A DNA stretch of 17,227 nt from Akkermansia muciniphila (GTDB taxonomy: Bacteria; Verrucomicrobiota; Verrucomicrobiia; Verrucomicrobiales; Akkermansiaceae). Below the pieces are notes generated by a model, which saw only the letters and a program-made list of their open reading frames with translations, had not been told where the DNA came from and ran no database searches. The stretch covers positions 1 through 17,227 of the forward strand of contig CALPMD020000004.1 of the NCBI GenBank assembly GCA_943324575.2, in the 5' to 3' direction. Shown in pieces: positions 1-8,011 of the stretch. How positions within the stretch are numbered: the first letter of the stretch is position 1; every line of letters begins with the position of its first letter. The position numbers and the translations under genes were made by a program.

Positions 1-191
1 AGATCGGCGGCGATGTCTTCGGCACGGATGGCATCGACATCGCCCCAGACGGCGAGATCGACATCGGAGCCGGGGCGGTGGGTGCCTTTGGCGCGGGAGC
101 CGAAAAGTTTGGCGGCGGTGACCTCGGGGTGGTGGCGGAAAACCTGCGCCAGCAAATCCAATTCGTGGGAAGTGAGGCCGGGAGTTTTCAT
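1..191 (-). CDS. mntA: MntA-type nucleotidyltransferase antitoxin (partial)
   Basis: Minimal nucleotidyltransferase of the MNT type; only the first 63 codons lie in the window and the gene continues past base 1. The translated start shows G31-S32 followed after exactly ten residues by D43-x-D45, which is the GSX10DXD signature of MntA antitoxins and holds the metal-binding aspartates. In characterised HepT/MntA pairs the MntA enzyme transfers AMP groups to a tyrosine of the HepT toxin and silences it. The start ATG (191-189) overlaps the stop of the upstream hepT by four bases (ATGA at 191-188), so the two are very probably translationally coupled. The motif and the neighbour make the family assignment firm; the missing C-terminus means that intactness cannot be judged. 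Confidence 0.9.
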   Translation of the reverse strand, partial: MKTPGLTSHELDLLAQVFRHHPEVTAAKLFGSRAKGTHRPGSDVDLAVWGDVDAIRAEDIAAD

Positions 192-604
192 GAGAGCGAC
201 TGCTGCTGGGTGAAAAACTCGTGGAGAGCCGCCATGGCGGGCAGGTAGCGGGCGGCGATCGCCTCGACGGCTTTTTCGAAGACCGCGAGATCGTAGGTGT
301 GGGAGAGCAGGTTGCGTTGGTCGAGCATGTCGATCCAGACTTGCCCGTCGGCGATGACTTTCGCGGTGAATGCTTCCTTGAGAACTTGCCGTGGAGTGAG
401 CGGGGTGATGGTGAGGCCGCTTTCTTCGAGGAAGTCTTTGGTGGTTTTCCAAGCGAGTTCGAAGGAATATTCGAAGCGTTGGATGACGCCTTCTTTTTCC
501 AGCGGAGAGAGTGCGGCAGTCCCATTGGACAAGGCGTCGCTCAACAGCGCGAAAGCGCGGTCGAAGTTTTGAAATCGTTGTTTCCAGCGAATGTCGGGAT
601 TCAT
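188..604 (-). CDS. hepT: HepT-type HEPN ribonuclease toxin
   Basis: HEPN-domain protein of 138 residues, of the family often annotated as nucleotidyltransferase substrate-binding protein (HI0074 type). It is all-helical in appearance and carries R97-N-L-L-S-H102-T-Y104, an exact RX4HXY motif. In characterised HepT toxins Arg and His form the RNase active site and the Tyr is the residue AMPylated by MntA. The downstream gene is the matching MntA, overlapping by four bases. The ATG at 604 gives the expected family length and an N-terminus (MNPDIRWKQRF) consistent with the family. Nothing suggests degeneration, so the toxin is expected to be active if released. Upstream DNA shows no clear promoter. 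Confidence 0.92.
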   Translation of the reverse strand: MNPDIRWKQRFQNFDRAFALLSDALSNGTAALSPLEKEGVIQRFEYSFELAWKTTKDFLEESGLTITPLTPRQVLKEAFTAKVIADGQVWIDMLDQRNLLSHTYDLAVFEKAVEAIAARYLPAMAALHEFFTQQQSLS

Positions 605-785
605 AGCGACGAAAGAGGTGACTCTCAGACTCGCAGAAGTAGGAATGAGAGCAAGCCCGCGTTTGGCGATGGCGTGCGACGCTAAGTCGAGGAGCTTGCC
701 CTAGATGAAGGCGGTATAGTCGTCATCCAAGGCCCACCCGAGAAAATCGCCTTTTAGCCGACATTTTTGCAGGTTCCGCGTAGCT
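605..785. other. Spacer between hepT and 21-bp array
   Basis: No convincing gene, RNA or strong hairpin was seen here. Open frames that cross it are extensions of frames held open by the neighbouring 21-bp array. It should contain the promoter of hepT/mntA, but no convincing -35/-10 pair was recognised. Confidence 0.4.
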
Positions 786-1037
786 TCGGACAGTGTCCGT
801 AAGACTTCGGAAGGTTTCCGAGATGATTCGGAAGGCTTCCGCATGGCATTGGAAGGTTTCCGAGTTGGTTTGGAAAGCTTCCGAGATGATTCGGAAGGTG
901 TCCGCGAAGGTTTGGAAAGCTTCCGAGTCGTCTCGGACAGTGTCCGCGAAGGTTTGGAAAGCCTCCGAACGGCTGCGGACAGTCTCCAAATCGGATTGGA
1001 CACTGTCCGAGACAACTCGGAAGGCGTCCTTATTACC
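786..1037. repeat. 21-bp tandem repeat array 1, 12 units
   Basis: Twelve consecutive units of exactly 21 bp start at 786, 807, 828, 849, 870, 891, 912, 933, 954, 975, 996 and 1017. Units are degenerate but keep the core (T/C)(C/T/G)GGAnnGnnTCCG near their start, followed by about eight variable bases. Most cores are quasi-palindromes with 4-bp arms CGGA/TCCG around five bases, for example CGGACAGTGTCCG at 787-799. No indel breaks the register. Because 21 is a multiple of three and the units lack stop codons, several frames on both strands are open and encode heptads such as VSEMIRK (plus) or LSKPSRT (minus). I read this as a consequence of the repeat and not as proof of coding. The array ends 15 bp from the stop of dnaN. 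Confidence 0.93.
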
Positions 1038-1052
1038 CTTGGAAAGGGTGGC

Positions 1053-2150
1053 TCAGTTCGTGACGCGCATCGGCATCAGGACGTAGAGGAAGTTCCCTTC
1101 GATGCGAAGGACGCCTGGGCTCATTTCATCGATCAAGTCGAGGTAAACATCGTCGGTGTCTAGGGCGCGCAGCGGGGCTTGGAGGAACTCGGGGTTGAAG
1201 GCGATCTGCATTGGCGGCCCCTGATAGATCACATCCATCGATTCTTGTGCCTCGCCGACGTCGGGTGAGTTGGCGGTCACCTCGATGCGGTTTTCGCTAA
1301 AGACGAGTTTCACCGAGTTCGACTTGTCGGAAGAAAGCAGCGAAACGCGGCGCACGGTTTCCAACAGAGCTTCGCGGGAAATGACCACGCGCTCATTGCT
1401 GTCGCCGGGGATGACCTGGCGGTAGTTCGGGTAGTTGCCCTCGATCAGCTTGCTGATCAGCAGGCTGTCGCCGATGGTGAAGGAAATTTGGCTGTCGCTT
1501 AGCTTGACGATCACTTCGCCAGCATCGCCCAACAGGCGCTGGAGTTCTTGCACCGCCTTGGTCGGGATGATGACGTCGGTTTCATGGGACGCCGGAAATT
1601 CAAGATCCGCATCCACCATGGCAAGACGGCGGCCATCGGTGGCGACGAGGGTCATTTTCCCATCGCGGAACGAGGCGAAAATACCATTGAGCACGTAGCG
1701 CGTCTCATCGGTGGAGATGGCATAGGAGGTCTTTTTCAGGCCGTCGCGCAGAGTCGCCTGTGGGATTTTGAAAACCTTCGCGCCTTCGAAGTCAGGAAGC
1801 GGCGGGAATTCGGACTCACTGAGACCGATGATTTTGAAGAATGATGGACCACTGCGGATCTCCGCTTGGTTCTTGGCATTGACCGTTACTTCCACTTCGC
1901 TGGCTGGCAGCTCGCGAATGATGCTCACCAAGCGCTTGGCGGGTAGCGTGGTGGCTCCCTCTTTCTCGATCTGGGCTTCCACCGAGCCAGTGATCCCCAC
2001 ATCCAAATCCGTGGTGGTGAACTGGATACGACCATCCTTGGCGACCAGCAGCACGTTGGAAAGAATAGGCAGCGTAGTGCGCGAGCTGACGACGTGTTGG
2101 ACCTTTTGCAGGCCATCGAGCAAGGCTTCCTTGGAAATGCGGAACTTCAT
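1053..2150 (-). CDS. dnaN: DNA polymerase III beta sliding clamp
   Basis: Beta clamp, the ring-shaped dimer that tethers the replicative polymerase to DNA. The 365-residue product is normal length for the family. It begins MKFRISKEALLDGLQKVQHV, and shows the family pattern of TLPILSNVLL (about 27-36), TTDLDVG (about 45-51), VLNGI in the middle domain, ATDGRRLAM (about 169-177) and the C-terminal VLMPMRV tail. I chose the ATG at 2150 because the longer frame requires a TTG at 2207 and adds 19 residues with no family resemblance. The gene stands alone: dnaA and recF are not next to it, and the upstream neighbour on the same strand is a MaoC gene 203 bp away. A hairpin abuts the start codon (2151-2184) and the 21-bp array 1 follows the stop. 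Confidence 0.97.
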   Translation of the reverse strand: MKFRISKEALLDGLQKVQHVVSSRTTLPILSNVLLVAKDGRIQFTTTDLDVGITGSVEAQIEKEGATTLPAKRLVSIIRELPASEVEVTVNAKNQAEIRSGPSFFKIIGLSESEFPPLPDFEGAKVFKIPQATLRDGLKKTSYAISTDETRYVLNGIFASFRDGKMTLVATDGRRLAMVDADLEFPASHETDVIIPTKAVQELQRLLGDAGEVIVKLSDSQISFTIGDSLLISKLIEGNYPNYRQVIPGDSNERVVISREALLETVRRVSLLSSDKSNSVKLVFSENRIEVTANSPDVGEAQESMDVIYQGPPMQIAFNPEFLQAPLRALDTDDVYLDLIDEMSPGVLRIEGNFLYVLMPMRVTN

Positions 2151-2184
2151 AAAATGGGGAACCAAAATTGGTTGCGCCCATTTT
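2151..2184 (-). promoter_or_regulatory. Hairpin abutting the dnaN start codon
   Basis: Two nested inverted repeats sit directly before the dnaN ATG. The outer arms AAAATGGG (2151-2158) and CCCATTTT (2177-2184) are perfectly complementary over 8 bp. The inner arms AACCAA (2160-2165) and TTGGTT (2168-2173) are complementary over 6 bp, with a one-base against three-base internal loop between them. In the dnaN transcript the helix ends at the base preceding the ATG and so covers the region where a ribosome would bind; no Shine-Dalgarno sequence is visible. It could control translation or act as a DNA operator. The structure is read by eye, not folded computationally. Confidence 0.6.
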
Positions 2185-2197
2185 CTGCTTTCATCGC

Positions 2198-2210
2198 GGC
2201 TTGGCAAGCC
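2198..2210. promoter_or_regulatory. Perfect 13-bp inverted repeat upstream of dnaN
   Basis: GGCTTGGCAAGCC is a 6-1-6 perfect inverted repeat, 48 bp upstream of the dnaN start. It may be a protein binding site or part of the leader structure of dnaN. No function is assigned. Confidence 0.35.
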
Positions 2211-2353
2211 TTCTGTGAAGATTCCTTCAATCTGCGCGTTGTCTCATGGAAAATGACCCGAATTCGCACGAAACCTGGGCTCAGCCGCTGAATTCCCGTC
2301 GTCGGCAAACGGATCAGACCGAAGGCTTTTTCGTCCTATAATCCGAACCGAAC

Positions 2354-2797
2354 TCAAACGAGTGCCGAACGCTTCACCAACAGCAGGTGCTCGCAGGCCA
2401 TGACGCATTCGTCGCATTGGTTGAGGACCTCCAGTTTCTCCACCACGATCCCGTAATCCGGGCGCTTGTGATCGCGCTTGTCAGAGATGGTCACTCGGGT
2501 CCGGATCGTGTCGCCGATGAAGACCGGTTTGGGGAAGCGCAGTTTTTCGTAACCATAGGTCATCGCCAAGGGATTAATGCCTGCCGCCGTTTGGCCGACG
2601 CCGATGGTGAAGGTGAGCGTGCCGTGGGCGATCCGCTGTTTGAATGGCTGGGTCTTGCACCACTCGGCATCCATGTGGTGCGGATAGAAATCACCGCTCT
2701 GGCCTGCATGCAGCACAATGTCTGTTTCGGTGATCGTGCGGCCGTTGCTCGTGCGGATGCTGCCAATTTCAAACTCTTCAAAGGGGATTTGCTTCAT
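2354..2797 (-). CDS. MaoC-like hotdog-fold hydratase (catalytic type)
   Basis: Protein of 147 residues with the single-hotdog MaoC/R-hydratase fold, which adds water to 2-enoyl-CoA thioesters or removes it. It shows the active-site segment S-G-D36-F-Y-P-H-H41-M-D. Asp36 and His41 are spaced as in the catalytic Asp/His dyad of R-specific enoyl-CoA hydratases, followed by the A-H-G element (57-59). The segment Y81[12 protein letters not shown] is shared almost unchanged with the second MaoC-like protein at 8012-8527. The ATG at 2797 overlaps the stop of the upstream IclR gene by four bases, so regulator and enzyme are one unit. With the nearby CaiB-type CoA-transferase it probably acts on a CoA ester. 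The substrate is unknown. Confidence 0.88.
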   Translation of the reverse strand: MKQIPFEEFEIGSIRTSNGRTITETDIVLHAGQSGDFYPHHMDAEWCKTQPFKQRIAHGTLTFTIGVGQTAAGINPLAMTYGYEKLRFPKPVFIGDTIRTRVTISDKRDHKRPDYGIVVEKLEVLNQCDECVMACEHLLLVKRSALV

Positions 2798-3459
2798 AAT
2801 TCAATTCCAAGGGATTGGTGGATGGTTTTCCCTGCCGCTTTCAATGCGGCGAGAACGGTAGCTGGTTTTTTCGCGCCTTTCCGGCTACGCAACCAGGATA
2901 CCGCCAGCGCGGCATGGACTGCAGCTCGGGGAGATCCGATACGGACCACCGCGTCATCCACGCCTTCGATCGTCTCATCTCGGGCGATGACCGATTCGAG
3001 TTCTGCTGACAACAGCAGGCGTCCAGATGCGGTCTTTTTGGGATCAAACCGGCTGCCAATCTCGATGGAGAGCCGAATGCTTTCCGTGCTGTCCTCACGG
3101 CCGATCACCAGCAGCTTACCGCGTTCGATGACGCTCAAGTGGCAACTCTCGCCGAGTGCGTCAGTGACCCGTCGCATCGGTTCGCGGACTGCGTCCAGCA
3201 GGGTCTGGAGCGGAGAGTGGGCGTGCGCGAGTTCGAATAGACGCAGTGTGGGCATGTATTTCCCGGAAACCGTCTCGCGCCGCAGATAGGAACGCCGTTC
3301 CAAGCAGACCAACATGCGGTAAATCTCAGCGGAGCCTCGATTCAGGTCGCGTGCAAGCACGGCCAAAGAGAGCGGCGAGGGTGAGGCGGCCAAGGCCTCC
3401 AGAATATCCAGCCCTTTCTCAAGGGCAGGGACGGAATAGCTTGGGGATTTAGCACTCAT
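2794..3459 (-). CDS. IclR-family transcriptional regulator, short effector domain
   Basis: N-terminal winged helix-turn-helix (about residues 8-70: [13 protein letters not shown], then [20 protein letters not shown]) and an IclR-type ligand domain (about 85-221) with [10 protein letters not shown] (141-150) and AALAVSWL (183-190). The product from the ATG at 3459 is 221 residues, shorter than the roughly 250 or more usual for IclR proteins. The loss falls between the TASGRLLL strand and the GVDD strand of the ligand domain, where I estimate about 30 residues are missing. The frame can be extended upstream to 3558, but that would cross the divergent gene's start and adds a sequence with no family resemblance. 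It is divergent from the Gfo/Idh gene with 80 bp between them, so it is the likely local regulator of that operon and of its own maoC partner. Confidence 0.9.
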   Translation of the reverse strand: MSAKSPSYSVPALEKGLDILEALAASPSPLSLAVLARDLNRGSAEIYRMLVCLERRSYLRRETVSGKYMPTLRLFELAHAHSPLQTLLDAVREPMRRVTDALGESCHLSVIERGKLLVIGREDSTESIRLSIEIGSRFDPKKTASGRLLLSAELESVIARDETIEGVDDAVVRIGSPRAAVHAALAVSWLRSRKGAKKPATVLAALKAAGKTIHQSLGIEL

Positions 3460-3539
3460 AGGTGTTTTTTCAGAGTGACAACGTTCGCGCTTGATGTTCA
3501 GGTGTGAAATATTATTTTGCCAGTGAAATTTTTTGTCGC
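3460..3539. promoter_or_regulatory. Divergent control region, iclR / Gfo-Idh operon
   Basis: These 80 bp separate the start codons of the IclR gene and the oxidoreductase operon and must hold promoters in both directions. The stretch is A+T-rich compared with its surroundings. It includes TATTAT at 3510-3515, which could be a plus-strand -10 element though no good -35 is seen. GTGAAAT occurs at 3504-3510 and again at 3523-3529, 19 bp apart, and AAATATTATTT at 3507-3517 is a small palindrome. These are plausible IclR contacts but unproven. No Shine-Dalgarno sequence precedes either gene. Confidence 0.45.
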
Positions 3540-4643
3540 ATGAGCACTGTCTTTCCACCGATCACAGACACCGCACCGCAGCTTCCGACGGTGCCGTTTC
3601 CGATCCTTATAATCGGCACTGGTGGCATCGTTAGGGACGCGCATTTGCCGGCCTACCGTATCGCCGGATTTCCCGTCTGGGGCATCTACAACCGCACCCG
3701 CCCGCGTGCCGATGCGCTGGCCGCCGAGTATGACATCGCGAATGTCTTTGATGACCTTGATGCCGCCATCGCCGCCGCGCCGGAGAACGTGATCTTCGAC
3801 CTCGCTCTGCCAGCATCGCTATTTGCAGATACCCTCCGCCGTCTGCCTGGCGGCTCTCATGTGCTGATCCAAAAACCCATGGGCGAGAATCTGGAGCAGG
3901 CCCGCGAGGTGCTAGAAGTCTGCCGCGAGCGTGGGTTACACGCTGCGATCAACTGCCAACTCCGTTTCGCACCCTTTGTCACTGCCGCGCGCAACCTCAT
4001 CGCCCAAGGCATGATCGGCGACCTCCTCGACATGGAAATGCGCCTCACCACCATGACGCCATGGGAGCTGTTCCCTTTCCTCAACGGCTTGCCGCGAATG
4101 GAGATTGTCTATCACAGCGTGCACTACATCGACCTCATCCGCTCATTTCTCGGTGACCCTGACAGCATCCATGCCCGCACCGTTTCGCACCCGCTGCATC
4201 CAGACCTGGCCTCGGTGTGCAGCGCCATCCTGCTCGACTATCCGGACCCGGTGCGCGCCACCATCACCACCAACCACCTCCACCGCTTCGGGCCGAAACA
4301 TCAGGAGAGCTATTTGAAATGGGAAGGCACGAAGGGCGCAATCAGGGCCCGCGTCGGCCTGCTGATCGACTACCCTCACGGGGTGGGGGATCTTTTTGAA
4401 TATTGCCTATTAGATGATGCTGGCCACCCCGGTGAGTGGAAGTCCGTCACCCTTGAAGGCTCGTGGTTTCCCGAAGCATTCATCGGCTCGATGGCACAGG
4501 TACAGTGCCACAAGGAAGGCACTCTCGCGCATATGCTTACCGACGTCTCTGACGTCATCCACACCATGGAAGCGGTAGAAGCCGCCTACGCCTCGTCCAC
4601 CCGTGGAGGAGTGAAACCCTCCGAATTTTCCTCATTCTCATGA
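3540..4643 (+). CDS. Gfo/Idh/MocA-family oxidoreductase
   Basis: NAD(P)-dependent sugar or sugar-acid type oxidoreductase of 367 residues. The Rossmann glycine motif is G26-T-G-G-I-V-R-D-A-H35. The EKP-type signature is QKPMG at 111-115, with K112 as the likely catalytic lysine. The C-terminal domain carries Y191-H-S-V-H195-Y-I-D198, the usual His/Asp element. I start at the ATG at 3540 because the longer frame from 3504 adds twelve residues that overlap the promoter region and have no family counterpart. It is the first gene of the plus-strand operon, and its stop overlaps the next start in ATGA. The substrate cannot be read from sequence; cyclitols, hexoses and sugar acids are all possible in this family. 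Confidence 0.9.
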   Translation: MSTVFPPITDTAPQLPTVPFPILIIGTGGIVRDAHLPAYRIAGFPVWGIYNRTRPRADALAAEYDIANVFDDLDAAIAAAPENVIFDLALPASLFADTLRRLPGGSHVLIQKPMGENLEQAREVLEVCRERGLHAAINCQLRFAPFVTAARNLIAQGMIGDLLDMEMRLTTMTPWELFPFLNGLPRMEIVYHSVHYIDLIRSFLGDPDSIHARTVSHPLHPDLASVCSAILLDYPDPVRATITTNHLHRFGPKHQESYLKWEGTKGAIRARVGLLIDYPHGVGDLFEYCLLDDAGHPGEWKSVTLEGSWFPEAFIGSMAQVQCHKEGTLAHMLTDVSDVIHTMEAVEAAYASSTRGGVKPSEFSSFS

Positions 4644-5794
4644 CCATTCTCAAAGGAATCGCCTGGAACCACACACGGGGCTTTACCAGCGTCGTCGCCT
4701 GCGCCCAACGTTTTGAAGAACTCCATCCCGACGTCACCATCGTTTGGGAAAAACGCTCGTTGCAAGCCTTCGCCGATGCCTCATTGGCGGATCTCGCGAC
4801 TGCCTACGACCTGATCGTCATGGACCACCCCCACACCGCGCTCGCGGCGACCGAGGGGCTCTTACTACCATACGAGGATTGGCTGCCCGAGGGATTTCTA
4901 ACAAATCAAGCCGCGAACTCCGTCGGCGGTTCGCATGGAAGCTATCGTTTTCAGAACAGGCAATGGACGCTCGCTACCGATGCCGCAGCGCCCATCGCCA
5001 CCTGGCGGCCGGATCTGATCGAAAAGCATGGTCTCACCCTGCCGGAAACCTGGGAAGATGTGCTTGATCTCGCTAAACGCGGCTTCGTCTCCGTGTCCGC
5101 GTTTCCCATCGACATGCTGATGCACAGTTACACGTTCTGCGCGGCCCTCGGACATGCGCCGTTTTCAACCGACGTCGGCGTGGCCCCGAATGAAATTCTC
5201 GCTGCCGCTCTGACAGAACTTCGCAAGCTCGTCGCTCTCTGTGATCCGGCCTGTCTCGATCGCAACCCAATCCGCACCGCCGAGTGGATGTCGCAATCCA
5301 GTAACCCGCGTGCGGCTTACTGCCCCTTCGCCTATGGTTATTCAAACTACTCGCGCCCGCGCTATGCACCCTTTATCCTAAAGGCGGGTGGCCTAGTGAC
5401 CTTCAATGGCAAACGCCTCCGCTCTACCCTAGGCGGCGCAGGGCTTGCCGTTTCATCGCGGACCCAGCACCCGCGAGTCTGCATGGATTTCGCGGCATTC
5501 ACCGCCGCCCCGGAGACGCAGATGGGTGTCTATTTCCAATCCGGTGGCCAGCCCGGACACCGCGCGGCCTGGACCGACGATGCCGTGAATGCCGCAAGTA
5601 ACGATTATTTTTGCGACACCCTTCAAACGCTCGACGAATCACTTCTCCGCCCTCAGTTCCCTGGCTACATGAATTTCCAGGACGCAGCCACACCGGTCGC
5701 CCATGCCTGCGTCAGCGGAACCATCTCTCCATCTGATGCCGCAGTGGAAATCAACCGGCTTTATCGAAACTATCTCACCGCCTCCCATCCATGA
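4640..5794 (+). CDS. Solute-binding-protein-like protein without signal peptide
   Basis: A 384-residue protein resembling the extracellular solute-binding proteins of sugar ABC transporters (family 1 type). It has an N-terminal WNHTRGF element near residue 9, RFEELHPDV at about 24-32, a conserved-looking LIVMDHPH segment near 58-65 and [22 protein letters not shown] at about 128-149, typical of the SBP fold. It has no N-terminal hydrophobic stretch or lipobox, and the mature-looking fold begins at once. The start is fixed by an ATGA overlap with the preceding gene, and another ATGA overlap joins it to the CoA-transferase gene. No ABC permease or ATPase gene is in the window. I infer a cytoplasmic ligand-binding or enzymatic role linked to the CoA-transferase. 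From memory, similar signal-less proteins occur beside CaiB/MaoC genes elsewhere, but I cannot verify this here. Confidence 0.78.
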   Translation: MTILKGIAWNHTRGFTSVVACAQRFEELHPDVTIVWEKRSLQAFADASLADLATAYDLIVMDHPHTALAATEGLLLPYEDWLPEGFLTNQAANSVGGSHGSYRFQNRQWTLATDAAAPIATWRPDLIEKHGLTLPETWEDVLDLAKRGFVSVSAFPIDMLMHSYTFCAALGHAPFSTDVGVAPNEILAAALTELRKLVALCDPACLDRNPIRTAEWMSQSSNPRAAYCPFAYGYSNYSRPRYAPFILKAGGLVTFNGKRLRSTLGGAGLAVSSRTQHPRVCMDFAAFTAAPETQMGVYFQSGGQPGHRAAWTDDAVNAASNDYFCDTLQTLDESLLRPQFPGYMNFQDAATPVAHACVSGTISPSDAAVEINRLYRNYLTASHP

Positions 5795-6933
5795 AGCCGC
5801 TAGAAAATCTTGTCGTCCTCGACTTCTCCCAGTTCCTCGCCGGTCCGGCCGCCGCCATGCGCCTTGCTGACCTCGGTGCACGCGTCATCAAGATCGAGCG
5901 CCCAGGCACCGGTGACATCTGCCGCCAACTCTATATTTCCAACCTCGGCGTCGAAGGAGACAGCACGCTCTTCCACTCGATCAACCGCAATAAGCAGGGC
6001 TACGCCGCCAACCTCAAGGACCCCGCCGATCTGGAGAAAATCCGCTACCTCATCTCCAAGGCAGACGTGCTGATTGAAAATTTCCGCCCCGGCGTAATGG
6101 ACAAGCTTGGGCTCGGTTACGAAGCCGTCCGCACGATCAACCCGCGGCTCGTTTATGCCACTGTCACCGGTTACGGCAGCCAAGGCCCGTGGGTTGGAAA
6201 ACCCGGCCAAGACCTGCTCGCGCAATCCATGTCAGGCCTCTCATGGCTAACCGGAGACGAAGGTGATGGACCCGTCCCCATGGGACTTGCAGTCGCCGAT
6301 CTAACTGCAAGTGCCCACCTCGTGCAGGGCATCCTGGCCTGCCTCGTCCGCCGTGGAGTCACCAGCGAAGGTGGACGAGTGGAGGTAAGCCTTCTGGAAT
6401 CTATTCTCGATCTCCAGTTTGAAGTGATTACGACCCATCTCAACGACGGCGAAAAATCCCCGCAGCGCAGCGCAGTCCGCAACGCCCATGCCTATCTAGG
6501 CGCACCCTACGGCATTTATGCCACCGCCGATGGACACCTCGCACTCGCCATGGGATCGATCCCCGTTCTGGGAGAACTTCTGAATTGCCCGGCCCTCCTC
6601 GCCTATCAGGAGCGGCAGTCATGGTTCGACCAGCGCGATGAAATCAAATCCATTCTCCGCGATCACCTAACCACCAACACCACCACCCATTGGCTTTCCA
6701 TCCTCGAACCCGCTGACATCTGGTGCGCAGATGTCTTGAGCTGGGAACGCCTGCGACAGACTGAAGGCTACCGCGTACTCGACATGGAACAGGAAGTCCT
6801 CTGTCCAGCCGGCACTCCACTCAAAACCCTACGCTGCCCGATCCGCATTGACGGAATGATTTCAAAATTTCCAATCGGAGCGCCCGCCATCGGCCAACAT
6901 ACCGATGCCATTAACTACGAGTTTAATATCTAA
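5791..6933 (+). CDS. Class III (CaiB/BaiF) CoA-transferase
   Basis: Family III CoA-transferase of 380 residues, which moves CoA from a donor thioester to a carboxylic acid. N-terminal [20 protein letters not shown] and the [10 protein letters not shown] segment (29-38) are standard for the family. [13 protein letters not shown] (98-110) and the catalytic region G139-Q-D141-L-L-A-Q follow, with Asp141 at the position of the covalent aspartyl intermediate. Family members include formyl-, carnitine-, mesaconate- and itaconate-type transferases, and the sequence does not say which. Start and stop are both unambiguous, and the start lies in the ATGA overlap with the SBP-like gene. The presence of two MaoC-fold proteins in the same locus suggests that the acid it activates is then hydrated or dehydrated as a CoA ester. 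Confidence 0.93.
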   Translation: MKPLENLVVLDFSQFLAGPAAAMRLADLGARVIKIERPGTGDICRQLYISNLGVEGDSTLFHSINRNKQGYAANLKDPADLEKIRYLISKADVLIENFRPGVMDKLGLGYEAVRTINPRLVYATVTGYGSQGPWVGKPGQDLLAQSMSGLSWLTGDEGDGPVPMGLAVADLTASAHLVQGILACLVRRGVTSEGGRVEVSLLESILDLQFEVITTHLNDGEKSPQRSAVRNAHAYLGAPYGIYATADGHLALAMGSIPVLGELLNCPALLAYQERQSWFDQRDEIKSILRDHLTTNTTTHWLSILEPADIWCADVLSWERLRQTEGYRVLDMEQEVLCPAGTPLKTLRCPIRIDGMISKFPIGAPAIGQHTDAINYEFNI

Positions 6934-6947
6934 CTAAAAATTCAATC

Positions 6948-8006
6948 ATGATATTCCCCATCCTCGGAATACTGCTTCACGCCATTGGAGCGCTTGCAGC
7001 TGCTATTTGTTTCACCCCGCAACACAAGATCCGCAACTGGAGCTACGAGAGTTTCTGGTTCTGGATGTGCCTCAGCTCATGGCTTCTGCTCCCTGTCATT
7101 GGCTCCATCATCTTCATACCGAATCTATCAGAGGTCCTCGCCATCTCACCACAGGATGCCATGTGGAAATCCTTCGGCTTCGGTGCTGCCTATGGACTCG
7201 GGGGTATGGCCTTTGGATTCGCCATCCGCTACATCGGCTATTCACTCACCTATGCTCTCGCCATCGGACTTTCCGCCATGCTGGGATTCTTCCTGCCTCC
7301 TTTGATCACGGGAACGCTCAATCTATCACAACCCGGCAGCAACACGATCATCGCGGGAATGGTCGTTGGATTCCTTGGAACCCTGCTTTGCGGATTTGCA
7401 GGTCGGCGCAAGGAGGTGGAGTTGCAAGCCTTCGGTAAGACCCACGATACGGTTTTCAAACCCTCGATCGGCATTCCCCTCTGCGTGATTGCCGGGGTGC
7501 TTTCCTCAGTTTATAGCGTGGCTCTGGAGACAGCTGGCCCGATTGCGGCGATCGCCTTGAAAAAGGGTGCCAACCCTGACTTTGTGATTAACATCAACTT
7601 CCTCTTCGCCAGTACAGGAGCGTTTTGTTGCATCCTACCCATCACGCTTTGGAAGCTATACAAGGCTGGCAACCTGCGCGAACTCATCGGTGGCAGCGCA
7701 AATGCCCAACCGGCCCTGATGAGCAACATCTTCTGGAGCGGCATCGCGGGACTGCTTTGGTACCTGCAATTCATTTTTTACGGCATGGGTGCGAACCGCA
7801 TGGGCAAGGCAAGCTCCGTGGATTGGCCACTCCACATGATCATGTTGATTCTTTTCAGCACGATTGTCGCCATCATTCGCAAGGAATGGACGTCCAGCTC
7901 AGCCTCCACCAAATACCTGATCACCATCGCCATCGGCATCCTTTTGTTTGCCGTCATTATGATCGGCTATGGCAACCAATTGAATCAAGTACCCGCCACC
8001 CACTAA
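6948..8006 (+). CDS. rhaT: RhaT-type sugar:proton symporter
   Basis: Inner-membrane permease of 352 residues with about ten hydrophobic segments, close in length to L-rhamnose:H+ symporters. The family-typical segment W271[10 protein letters not shown]281 followed by A-N-R-M-G and a W-P-L-H-M helix is present, as is the N-terminal HAIGALAAA segment. It starts 14 bp after the CoA-transferase stop, with no Shine-Dalgarno sequence. RhaT homologues in such loci can carry L-rhamnose or related 6-deoxyhexoses. The presence of fuconate-pathway genes downstream makes L-fucose, L-rhamnose or their aldonates possible substrates, but specificity is inference. Confidence 0.88.
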   Translation: MIFPILGILLHAIGALAAAICFTPQHKIRNWSYESFWFWMCLSSWLLLPVIGSIIFIPNLSEVLAISPQDAMWKSFGFGAAYGLGGMAFGFAIRYIGYSLTYALAIGLSAMLGFFLPPLITGTLNLSQPGSNTIIAGMVVGFLGTLLCGFAGRRKEVELQAFGKTHDTVFKPSIGIPLCVIAGVLSSVYSVALETAGPIAAIALKKGANPDFVININFLFASTGAFCCILPITLWKLYKAGNLRELIGGSANAQPALMSNIFWSGIAGLLWYLQFIFYGMGANRMGKASSVDWPLHMIMLILFSTIVAIIRKEWTSSSASTKYLITIAIGILLFAVIMIGYGNQLNQVPATH

Positions 8007-8011
8007 TCCTC

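Noticed and set aside
786..1037. CRISPR array
   Set aside because: Units are contiguous at 21 bp with no unique spacers of constant length between identical repeats, and no cas genes are nearby.
701..1163. Heptad-repeat protein genes on either strand over array 1
   Set aside because: Several frames on both strands are open at once, as expected when a stop-free 21-bp unit repeats. No single frame has a supported start or a non-repeat domain, so none is called.
2151..2207. Extended dnaN start at a TTG (2207)
   Set aside because: The extra 19 residues do not resemble any beta clamp, and MKFRIS at 2150 is the standard start.
2151..2353. Replication origin beside dnaN
   Set aside because: No DnaA-box-like TTATCCACA clusters or A+T-rich unwinding stretch were seen, and dnaA is absent. 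dnaN alone is not evidence of oriC.
3504..3539. Upstream ATG for the Gfo/Idh oxidoreductase
   Set aside because: It would put twelve non-conserved residues into the A+T-rich promoter region; the ATG at 3540 is more likely.
7625..8011. N-terminal extension of the second MaoC-like protein
   Set aside because: It lies out of frame inside the rhaT gene and gives a His/Arg-rich translation typical of a shadow frame.
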